Below, in pieces: positions 24,079 through 35,809 of a DNA stretch of 64,000 bases. Made by a program: the position numbers and the translations under genes. Under the pieces are notes generated by a model that was not told the DNA's origin, ran no database searches, and saw nothing but the letters and a program-made list of their open reading frames with translations. The DNA comes from Cryptomeria japonica (taxonomy: Eukaryota; Streptophyta; Pinopsida; Cupressales; Cupressaceae). Within the stretch, counting starts at the first letter, position 1. Every line of letters starts with the position of its first letter. Where the stretch lies: NCBI RefSeq assembly GCF_030272615.1, contig NC_081412.1, forward strand, positions 669,192,852-669,256,851, given 5' to 3'.

Positions 24079-24688
24079 ATGGGGGATATGATCTATAGAG
24101 AGATGGCTAGAGTGCTTGATGCAACCAAGGAAGAGCTTGAAACCCTAAGGGTCAGTTTTAAAGCATCACAAGTTAAAAGGAGAGGGTTGACTGAACAACT
24201 ATTGGAGATCTCTGACAATAGTTATGCAGATGAGGCCAACATTGATCTATTAGCTGAAGAAGTGGAAACATTGAATGAGGAAAAGCTAAATCTGAGAAGA
24301 GAACTTGAAACCCTAACAATCTGCATGTCATGAACTTGAAGCTAGGAGGGCAGCTGAAAACTAGATCAAAGAGAAAGATCATGAGATCTTTAAGATCAAG
24401 CAGGAGAATGTAGCCTCACATGAACATTGACATGAAGAGAAGGAAGAGAAGGAAACCTTACTGTTAGATCTTGAAGTGGCAATGTCTCTAAGAGAGACTC
24501 TAACTCAGCACAATGAAGATCTTACCAAAGAGCTTACTAAGGCTAATGGAAAACTTGAAAAGTTCAATAAGAGTTCTTCTATGTTGGATGAGCAGATCCA
24601 ATCTTAGAGGATGCAAGGTGACACATCTAGACTTGGTTTCAATACATCTGAGAAAGGAGAATCTTCCGGTATAAAGAGCAACATGCAT
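24079..24688 (+). pseudogene. gag of element C, coiled-coil part
   Basis: The ATG at 24079 (MGDMIYREMAR) aligns with the B gag start. The coiled-coil half is readable to about 24688, with a frameshift near 24330 and stops near 24360, 24430 and 24606. Gypsy element D interrupts it at 24694. The gag continues at 37438, after D, with the first two zinc knuckles, and at 41352, after LINE E, with the last two. Confidence 0.82.
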
Positions 24689-24693
24689 GTAGG

Positions 24694-26380
24694 TGTGTGG
24701 GGGAAAAAGCGAGACTAGGTTAACATGCCCTAATCCTACCTTTTGACACACATTACGAAATACGAAAGAGCCTAGAGATATCGCACAATTGGCTACTTCT
24801 TTTGGTGAAAGAGAGAGCCATGGGATATCTTTTAGGATTCCTATTCCCTTGTTGAAATTGTAAGATCAAGTAATGCAAGTTCAAACCCTAATCCCAAAAT
24901 GCAAGTATGAACCAATAACAAGATTGCAGAATTGAGATTAAACAATGAACAACTGTAAGTACAAGGATGAAATAAGAATGCAGATATGTACCCGGAGTCA
25001 AAATCGGACTGAAAATGTTCGGGACGGGGGCGCGGGCGCCACTGTCCTGAAAACTGCACCGGAAACCACTGTTCTGCACTCTGAAACACTGTCTGGAAAC
25101 TGTCTGCAAACTGTCTGTCCGGAGGACCAGGGCGCCCAGCGCCTCTGTCCCAGGGACCAGGGCGCCCAGCGCCCCTGTCCTGGCAGGACCAGGGCGCCCA
25201 GTGCCCCTGTCCTGGCAGGACCAGGGCGCCCAGCGCCCCTGTCCCAGTCTCCTGCTCTGCAATTTCACACAGAGTGCTGTTCCAACTTTCTCTCTCCGAA
25301 TCTGTATCCCGCAGCGTCGTCCGAATCCCGAAACCTGCAATAATATCTGAAAAGGGGGAGGGGCGGCTATATAGGGTTTTGCCTTAGTCAAACCCCCGCT
25401 TCGGTGATTTCCACCTCCACGAATAGCCAAGTTGTTTTGTAAAATGTATTGTGTGTGCAGACCTAGTGTGTGTGCAAGGTCCAAAATGCAAGAAAGCAAA
25501 CTAGAGCAACCTAGAAAGTAAACCCTAATTGCTTGCAAATGATAATGTGAATGCTCTAAATCAAGATGCAATGTGATCTAAAGCATGAATAAATGATGTA
25601 TCAAAGCTTATGCAAAGACATGAAAACAATACGAAATCATACCCAACCCTCAAGGGAGGAGTACAAACCAATCTTTAGTTGGTAATCTCCTATTGTTCTT
25701 CAATGTCTTCCAAGCCCTAAGTGGATGAATGAGTTTGATAGATGCTTGATAGAATGATGTTGAATGTTGTTGAAGTCCTCAAAGATCTGCTCTTTCGCTG
25801 CATATGAAGTTCCTGGAAACAAAAATCCGATCCCTTCCAATGAAGAAAGAGAGCTCTTATGTACGAAACCCTAGGTCGTAAATTCGTATTTTGGCCGACC
25901 TAGAGATTGAATATCCCGCCAATTTCTTGGGGTTAAGCTTTATTTTATGATTGGATCGTGCTCCCAAAATTTCGGGAAAAATGTCTGGGACCATGTGCAC
26001 CGGGCGCCATGGTCCCGACAACTTTTCACCAAATTTTCAGGGTCGTCGGATATGATGATTTTAGAGAGAATCCCGAAGTTACAGGTGATTTCGAGATGTT
26101 TTGACCCCGAAACCAAGCCCCCAAGTTCGAAATAGGACTTAATTAGGGTTTTTGATTGAGTGGTGTATTAGAGGAATAAAATGCGAAGGGCGCGCTTTAG
26201 TGAAAGGGCCCAACTTTGTGATGTAGAGAATGATGAAATAGGACCTTAGACCTAATTAATTTGATTAATTAAGTGCTTAAGGAGAAATGCAATGCAGAAT
26301 GCAAAATGCACTAAGGCGGGTGCTAAACTAGGTGTGAAATTATACCACCCTAGCGAGTGCGTACAATTTACGACACTACA
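24694..26380 (-). repeat. element D 3' LTR (1687 bp)
   Basis: It pairs with 35810-37432. It holds four units of a 31-32 bp GC-rich repeat (25124-25247) where the 5' LTR has two. The exact 64-base length difference between the LTRs equals two 32-bp units. Confidence 0.93.
25124..25247. repeat. 32-bp minisatellite in element D LTR, four units
   Basis: Units start GACCAGGGCGCCCAGCGCC at 25124, 25155, 25187 and 25219. Each has the palindrome GGCGCC. The 5' LTR has two units, starting at 36241 and 36271. Confidence 0.9.
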
Positions 26381-26965
26381 TTTAGCCCCCACTTTAGCGG
26401 TCATATGAGTACTACGTGCATATGCAAGCTAAAGTACAGAAATGTAAACATTATTTTGAAAAAGGATATATCCATAAGATGTCGGACGAAGCCCCCAGCG
26501 GTATCTGCAGTACACAGTTAGGAACCGCACCCTACAAAACACACGTTAGATCACAAAATCACCTAATGCTTACTAGGGAAAGTGATGAAATCTGTGAGTA
26601 CCTATATGCCCCCCCCTGTTTCGACTTGCTTATTAGGGAGGTGAAACAGGGTAGCATGTTTACTTGCGACAAATTGTGTAAGAGAGTGTTGATGAGGGGT
26701 GTTCGCGAAATAGGCTTCATCAGAGCACTTTTTGGAACATCCCGAGAGTAGGAGAAGGAAAATACGATTCCAACACAACAAACGGCTCGAAAATCGCATC
26801 TCCCAAACTCAAGTTATGATAAGATGAATGAGAGAGGAAAAATTAGGGTTTCACAAAGTAAGAATAAACGAACGAGAGTATATACTTCGAAAGTGACACT
26901 TGTATTCGTCACTTTGTTGATTTTAAAATACTATTCAGTGCAGCGGAGCCCACATAGCCATCATC
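26381..26965. other. region between D 3' LTR and the antisense PMD gene
   Basis: Contains the polypurine tract at its left edge and then sequence upstream of the plus-strand PMD gene. An open frame at 26416-26751 has no recognisable features. If the PMD gene is expressed its promoter should lie here or in the LTR. I see no convincing TATA box. Confidence 0.5.
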
Positions 26966-29486
26966 ATGCCTTCACGACGACCGGAGCGTCCCACGAGGAT
27001 CGAGATCCTGCGCCAGGCCGTAATCGACGACGAGCCACTGGACAAGGTGAGTTGACTGAACATTTGACTTTTGATTTTTCGCATGTTTGACTTTTTCGTG
27101 ATCGTATGCGGGCCTTGAGGCCGACCGGGGCCCACCCAGGGCGCCATGGTCCCTGAGGGGTGCCCTGGTCCCTGACAGGGGCGCCATGGTCCCTGACAGG
27201 GGCGCCATGGTCCCCAATCAGGGCCTGGCGAGAGGTTACAAGGCTAGCATGCAATGTACAACAGTTTGCATTTGCGATTTCGATGATCGAGTACTGATTA
27301 TCGTCATGTTTTCGTGTTGCAGGGTCTCCCGTACATGAGAGAGCACACAGCAGGACATATTCTTCGCACTTTGCGAGATCAGATTCCGCAGCTGACTCAG
27401 TCAGAGAGAGACACTCTATCTATTGTAGGATTGTGGTACGTGATTCTGATGCCGACCATTCGATTTCATCCTGCGATGCTGATGGCCTTGATGGAGCGAT
27501 GGGATCCTGACACATGTACTTTTCACCTTCCAGTAGGAGAGCTGACGGTCACACTCGAGGATGTGTACCGTATACTTCGTCTTCCTATCAGAGGAGTGAC
27601 AATTACATACGCGACCGATCGGTCAGCGGAGGATCATCAGAGAGAGCAGGTGTATTGCATAGGGAGAGTCATGCCGAGCGAGACGAGAGGTCGCATCATG
27701 GTCAGCTGGCTCTTACATCCTACAGGGGAGGTACCACTTCTGAGATGCCTTATGATAGTCATCATAGCACTAGCCGTCTGCCCTAATGGGCGAGGGACAC
27801 ACATGCATGGGGGCCTCACATGGTGTATCAGAGCGATGGAGAGACACATGAGAGTTTATGCATGGGGTCGGAGTATGCTAGCACATCTCTATCACGACCT
27901 TGAGGAGTATGTATTCGAACAGGGGTTCAGTTTGATGACATGCACACTTCTACAGGTGTGGATTTTAGAGCACTTCACATGCACCAGGCCCGTCGGCTTT
28001 CCGCTGAGTACAGCGAGCGAGCGACCTAGGGTGTTCGCTTATCCACTTACTAGCGAGTGGAGATTTGGAGATTTGTTGTATTGGAGAGTGATTGTTGACA
28101 GACTGACATCCGAGGTGATAGTGTGGAGACCTTACCTACTGATGCACAGATGGGATGGTATGGAGAGACAGTTAGCATGTCTACAGAGGAACCGCCTACT
28201 GCGAGGACGATATGCACACATCATAGTCCCCTTCTACTTTGACCGAGTGCGGAGGCAGTTCGGACTAGAGCAGTGTGTTCCAGCCGATGTGCCCATCTAT
28301 ACTCAACACTCACGGGTCCTTCCTAGACCTGGAGCAGTAGTGAGACCGACGGTAGATGATATTGAGACGACAGACTTAGAGGGATCTGATCAGGATGTAG
28401 TCACTGACTACTCTGCAGAGCCTGGAGCACAGCGGAGGTACGTCTCATGGTTTATGAGATCATATCCAGGTCCTATCTTTCCACCAGATCATCCGACAGG
28501 CTATCCAGGCCCATGGAGACATGGAGACCGAGACGAGGACGAGGGATCCAAGTCAGAGGAGCCAGAGGAGGGAGAGGGTCATGAGGAGGCGGGAGATCCT
28601 GATCCACCTACAGGCGATCAGTCCAGTGACAAGGAGGAGGAGGATGAGGATGCAGATAGAGAGGAGGACGAGGAGGATGCAGGTGATGATGCGGATGAGG
28701 ACGAGGATGATGATGAGGAGGAGGAGGATAGAGATGATGAGGAGGAGTCAGATGCAGCTCCCCACCATTTAGGAGATGATACCATAGCTCTGGATCCACC
28801 TCTTATTCCCCAACAGGGGGAACAGGAGGCGATACGGAGACCTGTCACCAGTACCGTCCAACCTACACCCATCGTGGATAGAGTATACGAGCGAGGGGAG
28901 CCTAGCAGTTCTTAGTCACAGATACTACCATATCATGATCCCTACTGGCGCGAGGGAGATCCAGGTATAGTAGGTTTATATTGATTGATTAATGTTTTGA
29001 TGATATAGAATGGTACTAACAAAAATCTGTTCTATTGCCACAGCTAATGTGCAGGAATGGTGTTCCTTGATTCAGCAGGCAATGACAGACATTTCCATGA
29101 TAGCACAGATCCCCAGTTCCTCACAGATTGCCTATAGGCCTCAGGGGAACGCGGGTCGGCATGAGGATTTATTTTTCCCATTCCGAGTACAGGTAGATAT
29201 ATGGAGGGAGAGAGAGAGAGTCCTATCAGAGGACCTCTAGCAGGCGCGGCAGAGAGAGAGAGTCCTATCAGAGGACCTCCAGCAGGCGCAGCGAGATCTA
29301 GCAGCGGCTCAGACCGAGGCTACCACCTATCGTGTGATCCTTATGGATAGGGATCATAGGAGTTCCTCTCAAAGTCACTCACGATTTGTATCGCGCTACA
29401 CACCCATGGGTCCACCTTCACGGCCAGACCAGGAGGGAGCATCCAGTCGACACTCTCCAGCCACTAGCCCTAGGGATAGGAGATGA
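26966..29486 (+). pseudogene. plant mobile domain (PMD) gene, three exons, antisense inside element D
   Basis: Exons 26966-27046, 27323-28964 and 29044-29486 join in frame. Exon 1 starts ATG (MPSRRPERPTRIEIL) and ends AAG|GTGAGT. Exon 2 follows TTGCAG, ends CCAG|GTATAG in phase 1. Exon 3 follows CCACAG and completes the codon. Exon 2 carries a PMD (aminotransferase-like, MAIN/MAIL1 family): WDPDTCTFHLPVGELTVTL, LEDVYRILRLPI, WCIRAMERHM and FGDLLYWRVIV. A long Asp/Glu-rich tract (28500-28760) follows. Exon 3 gives a Gln/Arg/Glu helix with a 42-bp tandem duplication, then a Ser/Arg/Pro tail. Two stops break it: TAG at 28913-28915 and TAG at 29238-29240; the second duplication unit has CAG at the same place. 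PMD proteins occur as cellular silencing factors and as transposon cargo; the role here is unknown. Confidence 0.85.
27140..27225. repeat. 21-bp GC-rich tandem repeat in PMD intron 1
   Basis: About four units of GCGCCATGGTCCCTGACAGG type lie in the intron. The core GGGCGCCATGGTCCC also occurs in the D LTRs (about 26006 and 37055), so the intron and the LTR share a repeat family. Confidence 0.85.
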
Positions 29487-30059
29487 TTTTATGATGTACA
29501 GTGACCTAGATTTGTATACGATCCACACATATATATGTATATATACATGCTTATCTTTTGTCTCAAATGTGTTATCGTTAATGCTTAAAACAATTTATGT
29601 TTTGTTTTGACTAATACATTTGGTAAATGTACATGTATGTTCAAAATTTAATTGCCATGTGATTGATTTCTCAATGCTCCATGATTAAATTGATACATGT
29701 GTGACTTAATTAAAATATTTAATCAAGTGCTACATTGATGATAAGGAAGAAATATGCATTAAGCCTAAGAATCATATAACTAATGTGATTTAATTTTGAA
29801 CTTAAACACAACATGATACGATCCTACTTAATACATAAAGACATTGTATAATATGCTAGCATAATGAGAAATGTAAACCTTTTACAATTTACATTAATGA
29901 ATTCAAGACAAACTATAAAGTAAGAAGACATGCTTGTCAGGAACGAAGCAATATAGATTAAACATCATAACATTTAATTCTATTTTGCTTTAATTAAGAA
30001 ACACTAACATATTATCCAATGTTGAAGAATTGAAAAGAAGATAGATAAGAAATGAAGAA
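29487..30059. other. AT-rich spacer between convergent PMD and pol frames of D
   Basis: No gene recognised. The PMD gene (plus) and the pol frame (minus) end tail to tail here, so this stretch should hold both transcript ends. Confidence 0.55.
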
Positions 30060-33000
30060 TTAACCATAATATCTACGCAAGTGCATAGCATTGATAGGTT
30101 CTTTAAGAGGCGTACCGTCTACATCCGCTATTTTGTAAGCACCTGATCCATAATCCTCAATAAAGATATATGGTCCAAGCCAATTAGGACTAAATTTTCC
30201 CTTTTCGGTCGGTAAGGCATTCACATTGCACTGATTCTCATAGAGGACTAAGTCACCTACTGAGAAGGAACGTTGAATAACCTTATCATTATAGCTTCGT
30301 TGTAGAGTTTTGTGATACGCTTGAATATGCTCAAGAGCGTTTATACACTGTTCATCAAGCATCTCAAGCTGTTGAAGTCGTTGTTCTCTATAAGAGTCAT
30401 CATCTACTATACCTTTAAGAGAAACCCTAAGTGATGGAATTTCTAACTCTAAGGGCATAATAGCATCAGCACCATAAACAAGATTATAAGGAGTAGTTCT
30501 CGTAGCAATTCATACACTCGTTCGGTAGGCCCAAAGAGCATAGATTAGCTGGTTACTCCAATCCTTACCATGCTTATTCACGGTTTTACGAAGAATTTGT
30601 TCGATTATCTTATTAGATGATTCGGCTTGACCATTTGACTGAGGATAGTATGGTGTAGAAAATTGATATTTGATATGATACTTCTCGAGGAATTTCTTCA
30701 CGTCCTTGTTCTTAAACGATGTCCCATTATCTGAGATAATGGTGGAAGGTATCCCAAATCGAGAAATGATGTTTTCTAGAAGAAATTGACAAATCACTTC
30801 AACAGTGGTAAAGCGAAGGGGAATAGCTTCTACCCACTTCGTAAAGTAATCTGTTGCAGTTATAATGAAGGTGTGTCCTTGAGATGAAGGAGGAGAGATT
30901 TTACCAATAAGATCCAAACCCCATGCGGAGAAAGGCCAAGAAGCTACTTGAGAACGGAGTTCTTGGGTAGGAGCATGAATCAAATTATTGTGTTGTTGAC
31001 ATTGATGACATTTTTTAACAAATGAAAAGGAATCCTTCTGCATAGTTTGCCAATAGTATCCCATACGAAGCAATCTATGAACCAAGGATTTGCCCCCAAA
31101 ATGCCCCCCACAGGCACCTGAATGTGCCTCTTCAAGAGCAACGGGGATTTTTGACTTGTTAAGACAATGAAGGAGAAGACCATCATAACCCCTTCGATAA
31201 AGGACATTAGAAAGGATGATATATCTAGCAGACAGCTTGCAGATTCTAGCCCTAGTGTTCCTATTAGCGGAATCAGGAAAGGTACCATCGGTCAAATATC
31301 TTACGATATGCGAGTACCATTCGTCTGAGTCTACAAAGTCACAACATGTTACCAGGCTAGAATCATCTACAATAGCCGGAGAAATAAGATTGTGAATAAC
31401 AAAATTAAGATCGACCATAGGGTTCTCTAAAGATACTAGAGAAGCCACACATGCCATTGCATCCGCATGTTGATTATCTTTTCGAGGAACGGGTTCCATG
31501 GTATAAGAATCGAAATTTTGTAATAAAGAGACAGCGAGGTCTTTATATTGTGATAATTTGTCTTGTTTTGCTTGATATATTCCTGTTACTTGTCTTATAA
31601 TCAATTGCGAATCTCCATAGATATGTATGTGTTTTATATTAAGAGCTAAGGCTGCTTTTATTCCCGCTATAAGAGCCTCATACTCAGCAATGTTATTGGT
31701 ACACAGGAAATTTAGACGATAGGATAAGGGAATGGACTTCTTCGTAGGAGAAATCAGAACAACCCCTGCCCCCGATCCCGTACGATGCTTAGAGCCATCA
31801 AAGTATAACTCCCAAGTTTCATCTTTCTCTATAGAAAGAATGAAGTCGTCAGGAAAGGACTTAGGGTTAGGGAAGGAGAAAGGTGAAGGGGCCTCAACTA
31901 AGTGATTGGTCAACGCTTGTCCTTTAATTGCTCTTTGTGAAACAAATTTAAGGTCAAATTCAGTTAACATCATAACCCACTTAGCTAGACGTCCTGATAA
32001 ATCAGTTTTAGAGAAAAGATGCTTCAAAGGATCAAACTTAACCATGACATGGACTTTTGAATTTAAAAGATAATGTCTCAATTTCTGAGTCGCAAACACC
32101 ACGGCCAAGCATTGTCTTTCTATCGCAGAATATCGGGTCTCATAATCGAGTAAGCTACGACTTATGTAATAAACCAGACATTCCTTTCCATCTTTATCAT
32201 GTTGGGCTAACAATGCTGTGAGAGCATGAGAAGAAGCAGTTGTATACAGAAGGAAGGGTTTAGAAGGTTCGGCAGGTTGAAGAATAGGAGGACTAGCCAA
32301 ATACACTTTTAAATCTTCAAATGCTTGCTGACAGTCTTCATTCCATTGGAAAGTGATATCCTTTTTAAGAAGTTGAGTAAAAGGAAAGGTACGATCCGCA
32401 AGTTGAGACACGAACCTACGAATAGCTTGAATCTTTCCTTGTAAGCTTTTAAGTTGAGACACATTTCGAGGAGGTGGCATGTTAACAATAGCATCTATTT
32501 TCTTAGTGTCCACCTCAATCCCACGATGCGAAACTATGAATCCTAATAGTTTTCCACTATCCACACCAAAAACACATTTTCGGGGATTCAAGCGCATGTG
32601 ATATTTACGAATTCTTTCAAAAATTTGGCGGAGGATTTTAACATGATCCATGCGAAGAAAGGATTTAGCTAAAATATCATCAACATAATCCTCTAAAATC
32701 TTATGCATATAATCATGAAAGATAAGGGTCATTGCTCATTGATAAGTTGCACCGGCGTTTTTAAGTCCAAAAGGCATCATTATCCAACAAAACGTACCCC
32801 AAGGAGTGGTGAAAGCAGTTTTGAATTGATCTTGAGGGTTAATAAAAATTTGATTGTAACCTGAAAAACCATCCATGAAGGATAACAAGGCATGTCCTGC
32901 CGTAGAATCAACTATCATGTCAATGTTTGGAAGAGGGAAATCATCTTTTAAAGAAGCCTTATTTAGATCCCGAAAGTCGGTACACATCCTTATTTTGTTA

Positions 33001-34720
33001 TCTGGTTTAGCCACAACGACAATATTTGAAATCCATGGGGAATAGTCAATAGGGCGGATAAATCCAGCCTCCAATAATATTTCAATCTCAGCCTTAACAA
33101 GCAGAGCCACCTTGGGATTCATTTTTCGAATCTTTTGTTTCACAGGCTTAGCATCAGGAACTAAGACAATATTATGAGTAACGATCTTAGGATCTATACC
33201 AGGCATGTCAGAATATGCCCAAGCAAAGATCTCAGGGAATTCATACAATAGTTCTTCATATTGTTTCTGTTCCTCTTCATCCAAACATTTACCAATTTTA
33301 ATAACTTTCTCTTTGTTGCAAGGATCCATCTTAACATTAGTGGTGTCACTTATGAGAAGATTACTTTGTTGAGGAGTATCCTTTAACTGAGGGAATTCTT
33401 TCACAATCTCATCATTATCAATCTCTTTTCCAAAATAGGCTTCAGTGTTCAAACAATAAGGGAGTCCCCTATTGTGATGATAACGAGGAAGAGTGTCATA
33501 GGCTCTCAAGAACTCAGCTAAAGCATCATCAGTAGGGAAGATATCCAAAGCACAATCACTCAAAGAATCCTCATCAATATACTCAGGGTGTTGTATTGAT
33601 AAAGATGTAGAGATAGCATTAACACTAATACATGGTCTTTTAGAAGCTTTAGTACGTCTGTAGGGATTATAGCCAAGTCCAAAGGCATAATTGTGAAAAT
33701 TAGTGTTTAGAGGAACTCTTATCCCTTGTTCATGAGCACCACAACCTTTTCCATGATACCCATGTTTAGCAAAAATGCGAAAACCACGACCATAACGATC
33801 AGCCATTTCAGGAAGAGAAGGTGGTTTTTCATAAGACAAAGAATCAAAATCTTCATAATTAGAGATGTGAGAAGAAGAATTTTGAGAAGCGGCCACAAAA
33901 TTATTACTCATAGATTCAGGTAAGGTTGATTGATTTTTAGCTTCTTCTTTCTTTTCAACTTTATGATTTTCAGCTTCTTCCTTCTTTTCAATTTTAATTT
34001 CTCTAGAAGGAACCTTATATTCACCTACAAAGGTAGGGTTAAAATCAAGAGATCCCCAATCATCCTCTGCAAGAACCTTTGCAGGATCAAAATCCTTTTT
34101 ATGTGTAGTTTCAAGTCGAGAAGGATCTTCTTCAGGAGTTCCAGACTCATCCGAAGGATTTTGATCATCGGAGAGCGAGGATTCATCGATAGGTTTCTTG
34201 TTTAAAGAGTCATCACTAGACGAGGATGGCTTAGAAGAACTCCCTTTGGAATTAGATGTTTGTAGACAAGCTTGAAAATTAGTATCACCCATCAAAGTGT
34301 ATGTCTTATTGTTATAAACGAATTTAACTTGTCTATGCAATGTAGAGGGGACAACTTGCATGCTGTGAATCCAAGGCCTCCCTAATAACAAGTTATATGT
34401 TAAATTTCCCGGCATAACATGGATAGGAGTAGGCAAAGTAACAGGTCCCACTGTGAGAGGTAAGGTGATGATACCTAATGAAGTTTTAGCCACATTGTCA
34501 AAACCACGAATGGGACGAGAGTTAGGCTCAATAAGAGATGTATCCACATTCATCTTATGCAATAGATTAATGCTACACACATTAAGACCAGAGCCATTAT
34601 CTACTAGTGTTTGTCTTATAGCAGTGTCTTTCATGACAACCACAATCATCAAGGGATCATATTGTTGTTGAATTTCACTAGTAGGCAACTCATCTTGGGT
34701 AAACACAATTTGAGCTTTGG
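30060..34720 (-). pseudogene. Gypsy pol of element D: protease, RT, RNase H, integrase
   Basis: One frame from about 34720 to 30060 interrupted by two TGA codons. Order: Tat-type protease region (LVDNGSGLNVC, then LLLGRPWIHSM; 34600-34350), acidic linker, G-patch-like glycine segment (about 33830-33690), reverse transcriptase (TDFRDLNKA, MPFGLKNAGATYQ, YVDD at about 32680), RNase H of RT, a second RNase H (ELYFDGSKHRTGSGAG, NIAEYEALIAG; about 31830-31560) as in Tat elements, integrase with HHCC region (about 31130-30980) and DDE core (GLDLIGK, ISDNGTSF, NGQAESSNK; about 30930-30620), and a C-terminal LGPYIF segment. TGA at 32736-32738 and 30510-30512 stand where relatives have Arg. All catalytic motifs I can locate are present. 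Confidence 0.94.
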
Positions 34721-35638
34721 ATTCATCACAGAGTTAACAAAAGATGCTATATTACTAGATGTATTCGGTGGAGGAACATTCAAATCTTTCAAGGCATCTT
34801 GTAACATTCCATGATGAGCGGAAGAAGTTTGAATCAAATCTCAAAGGGATATCTTAGTAGAGGTAGCTTTAAGTTGTTCTATGAGATCATATTCCTTACC
34901 CATAACTTGCGAAATACGGGGAGCTTGAGGAAGAATTGGTTGAGGATTAGGAAGAGAGACTGGAATAACAGGAGGAGGATTAGGTTGCCTATTATTTCTG
35001 GTATGATAGGTATGGGCAACCGCATGATAACTCTCTCTAGTTATTCGCTTAGCATAATTGTAAGGACTTATAGGTTGTCTTCCTTGCACGGTGATGATTG
35101 GTTTATTCGGGGTACGAAAGGAATCATGATCATACCTTCCTTGGATAGTAAGGAGAGGTGATTTAGGAATTTGAAAGGTAGGAGAAGGATAAGCACCTTG
35201 GACTTCAAAAAGAGGCTTGTTATATTCATTCAAATTTATCATGTTAACCAATTTAGAGATCTTGTTTTTGTTTATAGGTTTCGACAAAGCCACAAAGTCA
35301 TCAAGAGCATCATCCAACAAAGCATGATCATATCGGTTAAAAGGTTTGTCTTTTGATTCAAAAGGAGACATCTCCTCATAGAGGGGATTATTGAAAACAA
35401 CCATGTTACTAGATTCAGGGGAAGAGTTGATAGGAATGTATCCTTGAGAGGAATCATTCGACTTATCTTTCTCATCACACCTAAATGGCATAGTAACAAG
35501 GTTTATGAGTTTTTGGTAAAATGAAGGTTTAGCATCCTTAGGGTTTAAAAACTCATCTAAAGCTTCATCTAATTCATCTTGGCTATACTCATAATAATCA
35601 TCGAAAGCATGAACATTTTGCAAATAAAAATCTGACAT
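34649..35638 (-). pseudogene. N-terminal ORF of element D, acidic, not a recognisable gag
   Basis: The ATG at 35638 (MSDFYLQNVHAFDDYYEY) opens 265 codons ending at TGA 34841-34843. The reading continues past this stop (DLIQTSSAHH..., ALKDLNVPPP) and then shifts one base near 34700 into the protease frame. It is acidic at the N-terminus, then Pro/Ser/Asn-rich with three related FQIPKSPLLTIQG / RTPNKPIITVQG-type segments. The position, 171 bases after the 5' LTR, is where gag should be, but there is no Retrotrans_gag helical core or CCHC knuckle. The DLIQTS segment is typical of the linker before Tat protease. It may be a gag remnant after deletion. Confidence 0.65.
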
Positions 35639-35788
35639 TTTGAAAAGATTGCATAAAATTTAAACACACAATGCAAAGAAACACACTCTTTTTTTTTTTT
35701 CTTTTTCTCTTTTAATGAAAATGAAATGAAAACACACTAAATCTAGATCTAGATCTAATAAATGCAATGCAAGAGGAAGCAATGATAG

Positions 35789-35809
35789 ATTCACGTCGGG
35801 TTCACCAAA
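35789..35809 (-). promoter_or_regulatory. primer-binding site of element D
   Basis: Minus-strand TTTGGTGAACCCGACGTGA lies directly after the 5' LTR end. It is not the Met-tRNA type; the matching tRNA needs a search. Confidence 0.65.

Noticed and set aside
24888-25571. 227-codon minus-strand ORF in the D LTR
   Set aside because: Lies fully in the LTR and over the GC-rich minisatellite; the other LTR has it disrupted and differently sized.
26416-26751. 111-codon plus-strand ORF upstream of the PMD gene
   Set aside because: No recognisable domain, no splice or start support; may be leader sequence.
28608-28872. Pro/His-rich and Ser-rich minus-strand ORFs
   Set aside because: Shadows of the Asp/Glu-rich coding tract of the PMD exon 2.
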